NCBI GenBank assembly: GCA_022828425.1
Contig: CP094685.1
Coordinates: forward strand, 2,952,046 to 3,016,045
Direction of reading: 5' to 3'
Source: Candidatus Thiothrix sulfatifontis
Lineage (GTDB): Bacteria; Pseudomonadota; Gammaproteobacteria; Thiotrichales; Thiotrichaceae
DNA length: 64,000 nucleotides
Under the pieces are notes generated by a model. The model worked only from the letters and a program-made list of their open reading frames with translations, was not told the origin of the DNA and ran no database searches. Of the stretch, positions 37,710-45,678 are shown piece by piece; position 1 is the first letter of the stretch; each line of letters starts with the position of its first letter. The translations under genes and the position numbers were made by a program.

Positions 37710-39590
37710 TTAATATCCGTGCTCAGTGGTAACAGCGGTGGGAATCATCCGCTGCGCTAACAGTTTATGGGCTTGCGAAACGATGGTCTGCAATTCATTG
37801 AGCACTTGCTCGTAATTCCCGGCAGTACGCTGCATGATGCCGTGGATCAATTTCCTGCGATCATCACCCGTAACAGGTAATTCCACCTCAAACTTATCCA
37901 GAAACTCAAGAATGTCTTGCTCGCAGACAGTTTGCAACTCATCCAACAGTTCCAGCTTCATCCCCGACTTTAGTTCAGCTTTCCCCAATTCCTCTCCGCA
38001 AATGCGCTTAAACTCTGGGTCAGGTTTTTCCAACTGATACCCAAAAGCCAGCAATGTGCGTATCCCGTAAGGGCGCAAGCGACAATGCACTTCGGTTTCC
38101 CACCATTTCAGGCAGTAAGCCAAACGTTCCAAATTCACTGGGCTACCGCGTCGCAGGGTTTCAAAGCGGCAATGCACCACCAGCGGATTGCTAACCCCAC
38201 CAATGGCGAGATTTTGCAACATACCGGGCAGAGAATCCAGAAAGCGTATCCCAAAGCCTTCACACACCATGTGTTCAAATGCCTGATGCAGCTCGTTAAA
38301 ATGGGCAGGCCAGCGGAAGGTGAATGTCACCATTTCCATATCACGCGAGCGTTTTTTCAGTTCAATCGGTAGACGATCGTGAAAACGCTCTACGCCCTGC
38401 TCGTTGGTGCCGTGCCAGAAACATGCCAAGGTTGTCGGGCTATCCGACACCAGCATGTCACTGGTGTGGTAAAACACGCGGCTGAATTGGGCGGTGCGGT
38501 CGAGCTTCAAATACCAGTGCATGTCTTTGCCGACAAAACGCTGCACATTACTGTTCGGGAAATGCCATTCGGTGTAATGCTGGTAGAGAATCGGGGTCAT
38601 CCAACGCACTGCGGCTAAACCATGCCCTTTGCTGCTGTACGCATGGGTGATAGCTTGGTGCGGTGGATAATGGTCAAGCAACAGCCGTTCGAGAAATATC
38701 CGCCCCTGTTCGCGGGCAGCATCGGTAAACGCATCGGTACGATTCACCAATAGCGCGGGCAACATTGCGCCCAATTGCGTCACTGAACCCGCAATGCCAT
38801 TGCCACCACTGCGGCAAGCATTCAAGTACAACAAACTGGGAGGCGCACTTTTCAACAACTCTGCCAGTTTGCCCATCGACACTTCCATTGTGCTGCCTGC
38901 GCTGTCAGCAAATAATAGCGATACGCCGTAAGCATCGCCGCTACCATGCCCGTAATAGTAGATGACATCCCAGCGCTGTTCCCCCAGCTTACGCACGAAA
39001 CTTACCCAATCCGACACTACCGCTAGTGCTTGTGGGTTGAGAAAATAGCCATAACGCCCGCGTAAGTATTGCAGCAAATAGTTAGCGTGTTCCCCTGCCC
39101 CCGTTGCGGTTTGGTCACGCGGCTCTTGGCACACCATCAAGACTTTAGGCGCATCGGCAAACTGCACCGCACGCACATTGCTGTTGGCTTGGGCGGCTAC
39201 GGTGATATGCCAGTTTTCCATGACCAAAAAGGTGACGTGGCGAGTCAACAAATTCCACGGAATGCGTTGGATAAACGCATCGTGTGAGACTACCCGCAAC
39301 AGCACCTCTTCTTGAGGGGGAAAGAAATCGGTGGGCGCATCCGCAAACAGTAATTGATAGAGGTAGCGCCCCAACTGCAATTGTGCGGCTTCATCAAACG
39401 CGCTGAGGAACGCTTTGTCGAAATGGGTTAAGGCGTTATCCAAGCGGGTGAATGTTACTTGCGAGCCCTTGAGTTCCACCGCATCCAACCGGAACGTTCC
39501 CTGCAAACGTGGCGACGGCTGCCCCTGTGGGTACAAGCCCCACACATAGCCATCAGCAGCCGGTTGGATAATAAGGTCGAAATTCAGCAC
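37710..39590 (-). CDS. CHAT-domain (caspase-like) protease
   Basis: 626 residues. The caspase fold dyad is visible: His about 215 in VIYYYGHGSGDAYG and Cys about 259 in LLYLNACRSGGNGIAG. Before it come an N-terminal beta-rich region and IPWNLLTRHVTFLVMENWHI; after it lies a 350-residue C-terminal part (HWYLKLDRTAQFSRVFYHTS, EDMVTFTFRW-like sequence, then WWETEVHCRLRPYGIRTLLA) that I do not recognise. CHAT proteases serve as cell-death-like effectors in bacterial conflict systems. It heads a leftward CHAT-MoxR-Pepco-like unit and is intact, in contrast to the sensor genes upstream. Confidence 0.87.
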   Translation of the reverse strand: MLNFDLIIQPAADGYVWGLYPQGQPSPRLQGTFRLDAVELKGSQVTFTRLDNALTHFDKAFLSAFDEAAQLQLGRYLYQLLFADAPTDFFPPQEEVLLRVVSHDAFIQRIPWNLLTRHVTFLVMENWHITVAAQANSNVRAVQFADAPKVLMVCQEPRDQTATGAGEHANYLLQYLRGRYGYFLNPQALAVVSDWVSFVRKLGEQRWDVIYYYGHGSGDAYGVSLLFADSAGSTMEVSMGKLAELLKSAPPSLLYLNACRSGGNGIAGSVTQLGAMLPALLVNRTDAFTDAAREQGRIFLERLLLDHYPPHQAITHAYSSKGHGLAAVRWMTPILYQHYTEWHFPNSNVQRFVGKDMHWYLKLDRTAQFSRVFYHTSDMLVSDSPTTLACFWHGTNEQGVERFHDRLPIELKKRSRDMEMVTFTFRWPAHFNELHQAFEHMVCEGFGIRFLDSLPGMLQNLAIGGVSNPLVVHCRFETLRRGSPVNLERLAYCLKWWETEVHCRLRPYGIRTLLAFGYQLEKPDPEFKRICGEELGKAELKSGMKLELLDELQTVCEQDILEFLDKFEVELPVTGDDRRKLIHGIMQRTAGNYEQVLNELQTIVSQAHKLLAQRMIPTAVTTEHGY

Positions 39591-39722
39591 AGGATTTCCC
39601 CCAAGAATTAAGTGCTGAGTTTATAGCAAACAGGACGTGGGTGTCATGTTGCGTGTCACACATTGCACGATGCTTTCCTAACCTGCTAAACTATCTATGA
39701 CTACTTCTTACTACTGAGGACA

Positions 39723-40028
39723 ATGAACATGGCACAAGCCGCATTGAATACACCACTACCCACGTCCATCAAGTTGGATGTGGATACCAAAAGCCGCCTG
39801 CAACGCCTCGCGGATACTCGCAAGCGTTCCGCCCATTGGCTCATGCAGGAAGCGATTCGCGAATATCTGGAGCGTGAGGAACAGCTAGAACAGTTCCGCG
39901 ACGAGATGCAGGCCGCGTGGGAAGATTACCAAGACACGGGCTTACACGTCACCGGCAAAGAAGTCTTTGCTTGGATGGAAACATGGTTCACTGACAACGA
40001 AGCACCCGCCCCCAAATGCCATCACTAA
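39723..40028 (+). CDS. ParD-like ribbon-helix-helix antitoxin
   Basis: 101 residues. TSIKLDVDTKSRLQRLADTR followed by SAHWLMQEAIREYLEREE is the CopG/ParD ribbon-helix-helix DNA-binding unit, and the acidic C-terminal tail would wrap the toxin. GAGGA just upstream of the ATG at 39723; a second ATG lies two codons later. Overlaps the toxin gene by 13 bp. This pair points away from the CHAT unit and stands in the place where a DGR template and reverse transcriptase would be expected. Confidence 0.85.
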   Translation: MNMAQAALNTPLPTSIKLDVDTKSRLQRLADTRKRSAHWLMQEAIREYLEREEQLEQFRDEMQAAWEDYQDTGLHVTGKEVFAWMETWFTDNEAPAPKCHH

Positions 40029-40315
40029 TTTTTAGCACAACCGCTCTACGTGATTTGGAGCGGTTACAGGCGTTTTTACGCGCCAAAAACTTACCCGCCG
40101 CCCGCCGTGCCACCCTCAGAATTTTGCAGGGTTTACAATCGCTTGAGCAGCACCCAGAGCTAGGGCATCAGATTGAAAACAGACCCGAAGAATACCGCGA
40201 GCTGGTAATCCCGTTTGGTAAGGATGGCTATATCGCCGCCTATCGCCACACGGGAGACAACGTGGTGGTGATGGGCGTGCGTCATCAGCGCGAATGGCAG
40301 GAATCAGGGTTATAA
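40016..40315 (+). CDS. ParE/RelE-family toxin
   Basis: 99 residues with the ParE pattern: LIFSTTALRDLERLQAFLRA, LGHQIENRPEEYRELVIPFG, and YIAAYRHTGDNVVVMGVRHQ, ending REWQ. ParE members poison gyrase and RelE members cleave mRNA; which applies is not visible from sequence. Overlap with the antitoxin gene shows translational coupling. Confidence 0.85.
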   Translation: MPSLIFSTTALRDLERLQAFLRAKNLPAARRATLRILQGLQSLEQHPELGHQIENRPEEYRELVIPFGKDGYIAAYRHTGDNVVVMGVRHQREWQESGL

Positions 40316-40322
40316 GAGTAAG

Positions 40323-40395
40323 AATCGCTTCGCAGGGCAAGCTCCTACAGGGGAAGCGGCATCTTTCTTTGTAGGAGCTTGCCCTGCAAGCGATT
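40323..40395. repeat. REP-like long hairpin (family C)
   Basis: Arms AATCGCTTCGCAGGGCAAGC...TACA (40323-40349) and its near-complement ending GCCCTGCAAGCGATT (40370-40395) enclose a 20-nt loop. The TGTAGGAGCTTGCCCTGC core resembles REP/REPIN elements spread by RAYT transposases. It lies directly at the broken end of the avd remnant and 8 bp past the parE stop. Confidence 0.8.
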
Positions 40396-40616
40396 GCCTG
40401 TTCCCATCCTTGCGAAGCCCGGAAAAAGGGTCATGGGTGCGTAGGCGGCTGTTACCAACGATTCAAGAATGGTCAATACCCGATTTTCGAGCTTTTCCCC
40501 AACGTATAGCGACGATTTTTCGGCAACTTGTAGAGGTGCGGGAGCATCCATAACGACAAGTCATGGCAATCCTGTACCGCCTTTGGCGTTGATGGCTGAA
40601 CTTGCTTGCGTTCCAT
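40345..40616 (-). pseudogene. avd: Avd (DGR accessory variability determinant) remnant, frameshifted and truncated
   Basis: From ATG at 40616 the frame gives PKAVQDCHDLSLWMLPHLYK, LPKNRRYTLG, then a one-base deletion in the G run at 40497-40500 shifts the reading. The next frame resumes EKLENRVLTILESLVTAAYA. Together this is the first half of an Avd-type four-helix bundle protein (compare the family pattern LxWLIPxxEKFPRxxRFTLGERIExxLLxxLExLxEAxYS), the pentameric partner of DGR reverse transcriptase. The second half is missing: the sequence runs into the REP-like hairpin. IVS-type 23S proteins share the fold, but position just after the variable FGE genes favours Avd. Confidence 0.75.
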
Positions 40617-40625
40617 ACCTACCTC

Positions 40626-40653
40626 AAAAAAAATCGACCGCGCCAAGCGCGGT
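40626..40653 (-). terminator. Intrinsic terminator between FGE gene 2 and avd remnant
   Basis: On the minus strand ACCGCGC TTG GCGCGGT forms a perfect 7-bp stem followed within 3 nt by eight T residues. It would end transcripts from the FGE genes. Confidence 0.85.
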
Positions 40654-40679
40654 ACACCGAGCGTAACCCCACCACCTGC

Positions 40680-40718
40680 CCACCGGATAAAGTTTATCTA
40701 AACCCATAAATCCGGTGG
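40680..40718 (-). other. Hairpin just downstream of variable region A (DGR-type)
   Basis: CCACCGGAT and ATCCGGTGG form a 9-bp perfect stem around a 21-nt loop, about 23 bp past the FGE gene 2 stop. DGR variable regions are often followed by a short GC-rich hairpin that assists homing; the position fits. Its loop is longer than the classic 4-nt one, so the role is inferred. Confidence 0.5.
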
Positions 40719-40740
40719 CACTGACAATAAAGGAAAAAGG

Positions 40741-41506
40741 TCAATTAGTCCTGGCAGCGCGAAATCCAACATTGAGGTCCCGGTCGTCTGGCGTGCCGTA
40801 GCTGCGATACGCGGAACGCAACCTCTGAGGTAAGTTGCTCCACGACCCGCCACGCAACACACGCGACGCATTCGCGTCGCAGCCCTGACGGGCTCTGCCA
40901 TCAACGGGGGCGTCCTTATAATCATACTGCCAACAATCCTCCACCCACTCCCACACGTTGCCGTGCATATCAGACAGCCCAAACGGGCTTTTCGCAAAGC
41001 TGCCTACAGGAGAAGTATAGTCAAATTTGTCGCCACCAATTATCCTTGTAACAATTTGCATTATTTTTGCCGATGCTATTCCCCCACGAATACGCCATAT
41101 CCGTACCTGCCCGCGCTGCGTATTCCCATTCCGCTTCGGTCGGCAGACGGTACTTTTTACTGGTCTGCTTACTGAGCCATTGCACATACGCTTGAGCATT
41201 TTGCCAACTGACCCCAACAATCGGGTAGTTATCACCTGTGAGGGCTGCGCCCATTTTCTTATACAAGTCATTTGTACCCGTCGTGGTATTGTATTCACCC
41301 CCCTTTTCCTGCCACGCCGGTTCAGGGCAAGCACCCGCTTTCACACACGCCATGTATTGCCCCACCGTCACTTCGGTTTCACTCAGCCAAAAAGTCGGCA
41401 CGTTGACTTCGTGGGCTGGTTTCTCGTCGTCGGAACACCCACCTTCCACATCATCCCGCTTGGGGTCACATCCCATCGTGAATTTACCAGCAGGCATCTG
41501 CACCAT
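40741..41506 (-). pseudogene. FGE-fold DGR target gene 2, frameshifted
   Basis: Formylglycine-generating-enzyme (SUMF1/PvdO) fold. The first frame reads MVQMPAGKFTMGCDP, ETEVTVGQYMACVKAGA, VGVSWQNAQAYVQWLSKQTS and RLPTEAEWEYAARAG. Near 41034-41038 one extra G breaks it (NWWRQI then stop); the other frame continues GGDKFDYTSPVGSF, GLSDMHGNVWEWVEDCW, CDANASRVLRGGSW and ends at the variable segment and GFRAARTN. Removing one G would give KDNCGDKFDY, the expected family text. The start is uncertain (ATG at 41506 or a GTG about 25 bp upstream). Next to FGE gene 1 and likely a tandem duplicate. Confidence 0.82.
40777..40839 (-). other. DGR variable region A (63 nt)
   Basis: The 21 codons after GGSW in FGE gene 2. 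Against region B it differs at 18 of 63 positions, while 54 bases on one side and 29 bases on the other are identical between the two copies. At 14 of the 18 sites one copy has adenine on the coding strand. This clustering, the AAC-like codon positions and the place at the end of an FGE/C-type-lectin fold are what adenine-directed DGR mutagenesis makes. Confidence 0.85.
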
Positions 41507-42479
41507 CGTCGGGGAAAAAGAAGCAACCTGATCCACCTGTCCCTTCTGAACAACTGGTGCACGATTGATCCTTCGTGCCGCCCTCAGTAAAGGGTAAAGG
41601 GTTAATTGTCCTGGCAGCGCGAAATCCAACATTGAGGTAGCGGGCGCCTGGCGAGTTGGTGTAGCGATACGCGGAACGCAACCTCCGAGGAGTGGTGAAC
41701 CACGACCCGCCACGCAACACACGCGACGCATTCGCGTCGCAGCCCTGACGGGCACTGCCATCCACAGGTGCATCCTTGTAATCTGACTCCCAACAATCTT
41801 CCGCCCATTCCCAAACATTACCGTGTACGTCATACAGGCCAAACGGGTTAGGTTTGAAACTACCCACGTTAATCGGGGAGTTTTCCTTGCAATTCGTGAA
41901 TTGTGCGCCATTGGCAGCTTGCGTATCACACACTGGCGGCTGGTCGCCCCAACTGTAAGCCGTTTTTGTCCCCGCACGGGTGGCATATTCCCATTCAGCC
42001 TCACTCGGCAAGCGCCATGCCTGTTTAGTCTGTTCACTCAACCACTTGAGATAGGCTTGCGCATCCTGCCAGCTTACACAAGTCACGGGGCTATCCTCGG
42101 TTTGGGTGTAGCCTGTCTTGCGCCATGAGTTACCTTGAACATCCTTCAAGTCCTTACCATCATAAGACCAACACGACCCCTGCTGTTCCGCCGTCGTTTG
42201 ATCGCCAGTAGCCTCCACAAAAGCACGAAACTGCCCAACCGTGACTTCATACGTCCCCATTTCAAACGCGGGGACGGTAACGGTGTGAACAGGCTTTTCT
42301 CTATCCTCGCAATCTTTGTTTTCCACACACCCCATCTCGAATGTACCGCCGGGAATTTTGACCACATGCGGCACAGGCACTTCTTTCCCCCCCCTTTGCA
42401 AAAGGGGGGTTGGGGGGATTTCTCTTTGATTCCACCCCCCAATCCCCACCAACACCCCCACCGCCAACACACTCACCAC
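41484..42479 (-). CDS. FGE-fold DGR target gene 1, membrane anchored; stop codon lost
   Basis: From GTG at 42479 or 42476 (GTGA overlap with the stop of the upstream gene) the product opens with one membrane helix (VVSVLAVGVLVGIGGW), an in-frame repeat (IPPTPLLQRGG) and then the FGE fold: KIPGGTFEMGC, TYEVTVGQFRAFVEATG, VTCVSWQDAQAYLKWL, RLPSEAEWEYATRAG, GLYDVHGNVWEWAEDCW, RVLRGGSW, variable segment, VGFRAAR. Compared with gene 2, one T is missing near 41606, so the stop after ARTN is lost and about 30 unrelated residues are added, overlapping gene 2. The fold probably displays a ligand-binding face outside the membrane; catalytic activity is not expected. Confidence 0.8.
   Translation of the reverse strand: MVSVLAVGVLVGIGGWNQREIPPTPLLQRGGKEVPVPHVVKIPGGTFEMGCVENKDCEDREKPVHTVTVPAFEMGTYEVTVGQFRAFVEATGDQTTAEQQGSCWSYDGKDLKDVQGNSWRKTGYTQTEDSPVTCVSWQDAQAYLKWLSEQTKQAWRLPSEAEWEYATRAGTKTAYSWGDQPPVCDTQAANGAQFTNCKENSPINVGSFKPNPFGLYDVHGNVWEWAEDCWESDYKDAPVDGSARQGCDANASRVLRGGSWFTTPRRLRSAYRYTNSPGARYLNVGFRAARTINPLPFTEGGTKDQSCTSCSEGTGGSGCFFFPDDGADACW
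41637..41699 (-). other. DGR variable region B (63 nt)
   Basis: Counterpart of region A at the end of FGE gene 1. It encodes FTTPRRLRSAYRYTNSPGAR where region A encodes SNLPQRLRSAYRSYGTPDDR. Substitutions avoid the shared RLRSAYR core and fall on surface-loop codons. Confidence 0.85.
42386..42425. repeat. C-rich palindromic repeat (family B) inside FGE gene 1
   Basis: A CCCCCCC-CTTTGCAAAAG-GGGGGG fold followed by TTGGGGGGATT. Translated in frame as PPTPLLQRGG between the membrane helix and FGE domain. A similar repeat lies in the upstream gene at 44087-44183. Confidence 0.75.
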
Positions 42480-44509
42480 CCAGCATTCCGCAACCAAGGC
42501 GCTGCCGCATACACCACCGCCTGCTTCAGCCCGCACGCCTCCCCCAACGCCAACAAATGCCGCCGCCCCGTGCGCGTCGCAGGCACAAGCAACGCCACGC
42601 TTACCCCATCCTCCGGCAATTGCGCCACCTCCTCCCGAATCGCCTCACCCAACGCTGGCACAGACACCACCAAAGCGTGCAAATCCTCTGCCGCCTAATC
42701 CGGGTCAAGCACCCACACCAGCCGAATACACTTCCAACGCCAAATTGCCCATGCAAGAGAAACCGAAGCGGGGGTTTCCTCTTCCATCATCCCCAACCAA
42801 CCCCCAACCACCGCCGCCTGTTCCGCCCGTGTACGCCGCAGAAACCCCTCCCGCAACGCCGCCTGCATCCGTGACTCAAACACCGCCACACCCGCTGCCA
42901 CCCACGTTCCCGGAACCCCAACAACCGCTGCAACGCCAAACGCGGCACATCCGCAAACAATGCCTCCCGCAAGCGTTCCGCCGCCGCCAACGACCACGCA
43001 CCGGGGTAATACGCCAAGGCTTGCGCCCACGGCAACGCCGCCCCCAGCGCCCGTTCCAGATACGCCGCGTCGGATTCGTCCGGTTTCTGCCCTTCCACCT
43101 CCCAACGCGCCGCCTCCAATGCCGCTGGTCGCCGTGCCGCTTCACCCCACGCTTGCTGGATACCCGTCGCATCCGCCTGCAACAAGCGCACCCCTTGCGC
43201 CTGCAAATTCTGCTCGCGGAAATCCCAATCACGCTGCTCCTGCCGCGTCAGCAGCCGCGCATCCGGCCAATCCCGCCAGGGGGAATTCCTGCAAACCTTC
43301 CGCCTGATGCGTATCCGCAAAAATCAGCAGCAACAGGTGATGACGGTATTCCTCCCAATCCTCCAGCCGTTGCGCCCGCCCGTGCTGATCAATGAAGCGT
43401 TCCGGGCTGTAGTTAAAGCGCCCAAACGTCAGATGTACGCCCCGCACCTGCAAGGCTTGCATCAATTCAGCAGGCAATTGATGCCACCCCTGTTGCGGCA
43501 CAAGCTGATCGGTGAGGATAAGCACACGCTGCAAATCACGGCGCTTCTGAAACCGCAACACCGGCACACTGCCTGACTCAGAAGTAGCGCGGATACTGGC
43601 GGGAATATCGAGTTCACGGGTGTACTGGTCAGTGAGGGTATAGCTCAACTGATCGGTCAGATGATCCGCATCCGTCTCCGCCAACCAAGGCGGTATTGCC
43701 CCGCCCACACTGGCATCATCGAAATACTGCGCGGGTAAGGTCGGGTCACACGGGATTTTCTTGCGGATGTTGGGCGGGCGATACTGTGTCCACCACACCC
43801 CCAACAATCCCGCTGCCAGCAACGCCGCCAAGACCGCACCTGGCAACCACAGCTCAGGCAGAATGCGCTTGTCTGTCGCGGGTTCAACAGACTGTTGCGC
43901 TACCTGCACTTTTCTCATATCGGAAATCGGCGGTTTGCCATTGAGGGTATCGGTTTGAGTGGTGACGGGTAAATCGGGTTGTTGTGGTGTGGGAAGCGTG
44001 CTATCAGCAGAATAATATTTCCATGCGGTGAATGCTGCGATAGCCAGAATCAGGATTGTGCCTATTACCAACCACCATGAAGAAACCCCTCCCAACCTCC
44101 CCTTATCAGGGGAGGAGCCAGCGCTTGATGCGGACGTGATTTGTGGTTCTCCCCCTGATAAGGGGGAGTTAGAGGGGGTTTCTTCTGCCAACGGCAGCGA
44201 AGCCACCCCATCAGCCAACAACCGCGCAATGTCATCCCGCCACTGCCGTACATCAACAGCAACGCTATCCCCTTCCGATGCCGCAAAAAACGTGCGGAAT
44301 TCATGCTGAAACAGCAAACGGTCATCCCGATCATGCACCAACAGATTGCCCAGCACCCGTTCCAGCCGCTGCAATGTCCATTCGCCATCCGTCGCCAACA
44401 CCCGACCAACGCGCCGATAGTCACGGATACTCACCGCGATACCCGCACGGCTCAGACGCTCAAAAAACAGATGCAATGGAAAATGATTCGTTGGCACATG
44501 ATCAACCAT
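42473..44509 (-). pseudogene. Upstream membrane protein of the FGE/DGR locus, multiply broken
   Basis: About 680 codons spread over three frames. The intact first part (43229-44509) has FPLHLFFERLSRAGIAVSIR and VLGNLLVHDRDDRLLFQHEF, which recalls the N-terminal segment of MoxR-linked CoxE/vWA proteins, then two membrane helices (WWLVIGTILILAIAAFTAW; LPGAVLAALLAAGLLGVWW) and QRVLILTDQLVPQQGW. An extra base in the G run at 43279-43283 shifts the frame (EFPWRDWPDARLL resumes), another shift lies between about 42875 and 42925 (VFESRMQAALREGFLRR resumes), and TAG at 42695-42697 interrupts VLDPD-stop-AAEDLHALVV. The end overlaps FGE gene 1 by GTGA. It overlaps ygfX by 8 bp. Domain assignment is tentative. 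Confidence 0.7.
44087..44183. repeat. C-rich palindromic repeat pair (family B)
   Basis: CCTCCCCTTATCAGGGGAGG and, inverted some 50 bp on, CTCCCCCTGATAAGGGGGAG. Translated in frame in the broken membrane gene as PSNSPLSGGEP and SPDKGRLGGVS. Confidence 0.8.
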
Positions 44510-44930
44510 AAAACTTCACCCGCACGCGCACACACCGCAAAACATCCGACGGCACACTGTCCGGCATGACAATCAGCGAATACAATTTGCCGTTTTGCGC
44601 CCGCCAATTCAGCACACACCCCCACGGATGCAAAAAGCTACTATCATCCAACCGCGCAAAAAACCCAGCCGCCGCAGTACGCACCAACGCATTATCCACC
44701 TGATACAAGCGCACTTCCTGCACCGCATCCGGCGCAACCCGGCTAATATGCAGCCGCCAGTAATAACGCAACGACACCGCGATCAACACCAGCAGCAAGC
44801 CCTTGCCCCACACCGGCAACGCAGGCATCAAGCCCACCACGACCGCCGCCAGCACATGGCTTGCCACCATAAAAACAGCCAGTCGCCGTGAAGCCACTGG
44901 CTGCAAATACAAGGGTGGTTGATTATCCAA
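44502..44930 (-). CDS. ygfX: YgfX/CptA-like small membrane protein
   Basis: 142 residues. Two adjacent membrane helices near the N-terminus (FMVASHVLAAVVVGLMPAL and GKGLLLVLIAVSLRYYW) and a soluble C-terminal domain with WGCVLNWRAQNGKLYSLIVM and PDSVPSDVLRCVRVRV, the layout of YgfX (CptA), proposed to affect FtsZ and MreB. The usual partner sdhE is not beside it. It is 6 bp from the phosphorylase gene upstream and overlaps the broken FGE-locus gene downstream. Confidence 0.75.
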   Translation of the reverse strand: MDNQPPLYLQPVASRRLAVFMVASHVLAAVVVGLMPALPVWGKGLLLVLIAVSLRYYWRLHISRVAPDAVQEVRLYQVDNALVRTAAAGFFARLDDSSFLHPWGCVLNWRAQNGKLYSLIVMPDSVPSDVLRCVRVRVKFYG

Positions 44931-44936
44931 GCGTCC

Positions 44937-45677
44937 TCAGCACACTAACGCCCGCAACAGTGCCCGCGCATTCGCCATGCCACCCACTAAATTTTGCTGA
45001 ATATCTTCCATGGTGATTTCCTCGCTGTCTTTACCAGCCGCCCAATTAGCCACCACTGCGCACGTCGCGTAGCAAAGCTCCAATTCGCGGGCAAGTGCAG
45101 CCTCCGGCATTGCCGTCATCCCCACCAAATCGCAGCCATCGCGTTCCAGACGGATAATTTCAGCAGCGGTTTCCAAACGCGGGCCTTGGGTAGCGGCATA
45201 CGTGCCACGCGGCACCACATCCAACTGCGCGGATTCAGCCGCTGCCAGCAACGCATGACGCATTTCCGCACAATACGGCCAAGAAAAATCAATGTGGGTC
45301 ACATCAACCAAACCGTCTTCAAAAAAGGTATGCGCCCGCCCGTGCGTGTAATCCACAATCTGATCGGGAATCACCAAACGCATCGGCTGCATCTCCGGCG
45401 TAATCCCGCCCACTGCGGCAACCGCCACGATTTTTTTCACGCCCAAGCTTTTCAACGCCCACAAATTCGCGCGGTAATTCACCCGATGCGGGGGGATATT
45501 GTGGGTGTAACCGTGCCGCGCCAAAAACGCAATGCGCTTACCCGCAATCATGCCATGCGTCACCGGACCGGACGGCTCACCGTAGGGTGTGTGCACCACT
45601 TCACGGTGAATAACTTCCAAACCCTCAATGGCGGTCAGCCCAGTGCCGCCGATTACTGCAAATTCAATATCACTCAT
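44937..45677 (-). CDS. mtnP: S-methyl-5'-thioinosine/thioadenosine phosphorylase
   Basis: Purine-nucleoside phosphorylase family, 246 residues. FAVIGGTGLTAIEGLEV, LARHGYTHNIPPHRVNYRAN, GTYAATQGPRLETAAEI and LVGMTAMPEAALARELELCY (base-binding region). In gammaproteobacteria of this type the enzyme prefers methylthioinosine in place of MTA; the substrate is not decided here. It follows hpt by 1 bp, a purine-salvage pair. Confidence 0.9.
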   Translation of the reverse strand: MSDIEFAVIGGTGLTAIEGLEVIHREVVHTPYGEPSGPVTHGMIAGKRIAFLARHGYTHNIPPHRVNYRANLWALKSLGVKKIVAVAAVGGITPEMQPMRLVIPDQIVDYTHGRAHTFFEDGLVDVTHIDFSWPYCAEMRHALLAAAESAQLDVVPRGTYAATQGPRLETAAEIIRLERDGCDLVGMTAMPEAALARELELCYATCAVVANWAAGKDSEEITMEDIQQNLVGGMANARALLRALVC

Positions 45678-45678
45678 T

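Noticed and set aside
40345..40551. 68-residue minus-strand frame as an independent gene
   Set aside because: Its middle is the second half of the frameshifted avd remnant and its end is the REP-like hairpin; there is no ribosome site at its ATG.
41021..42037. 338-residue minus-strand frame as one protein
   Set aside because: Only its second half (from about 41530) is FGE sequence; the first half is the wrong frame of FGE gene 1.
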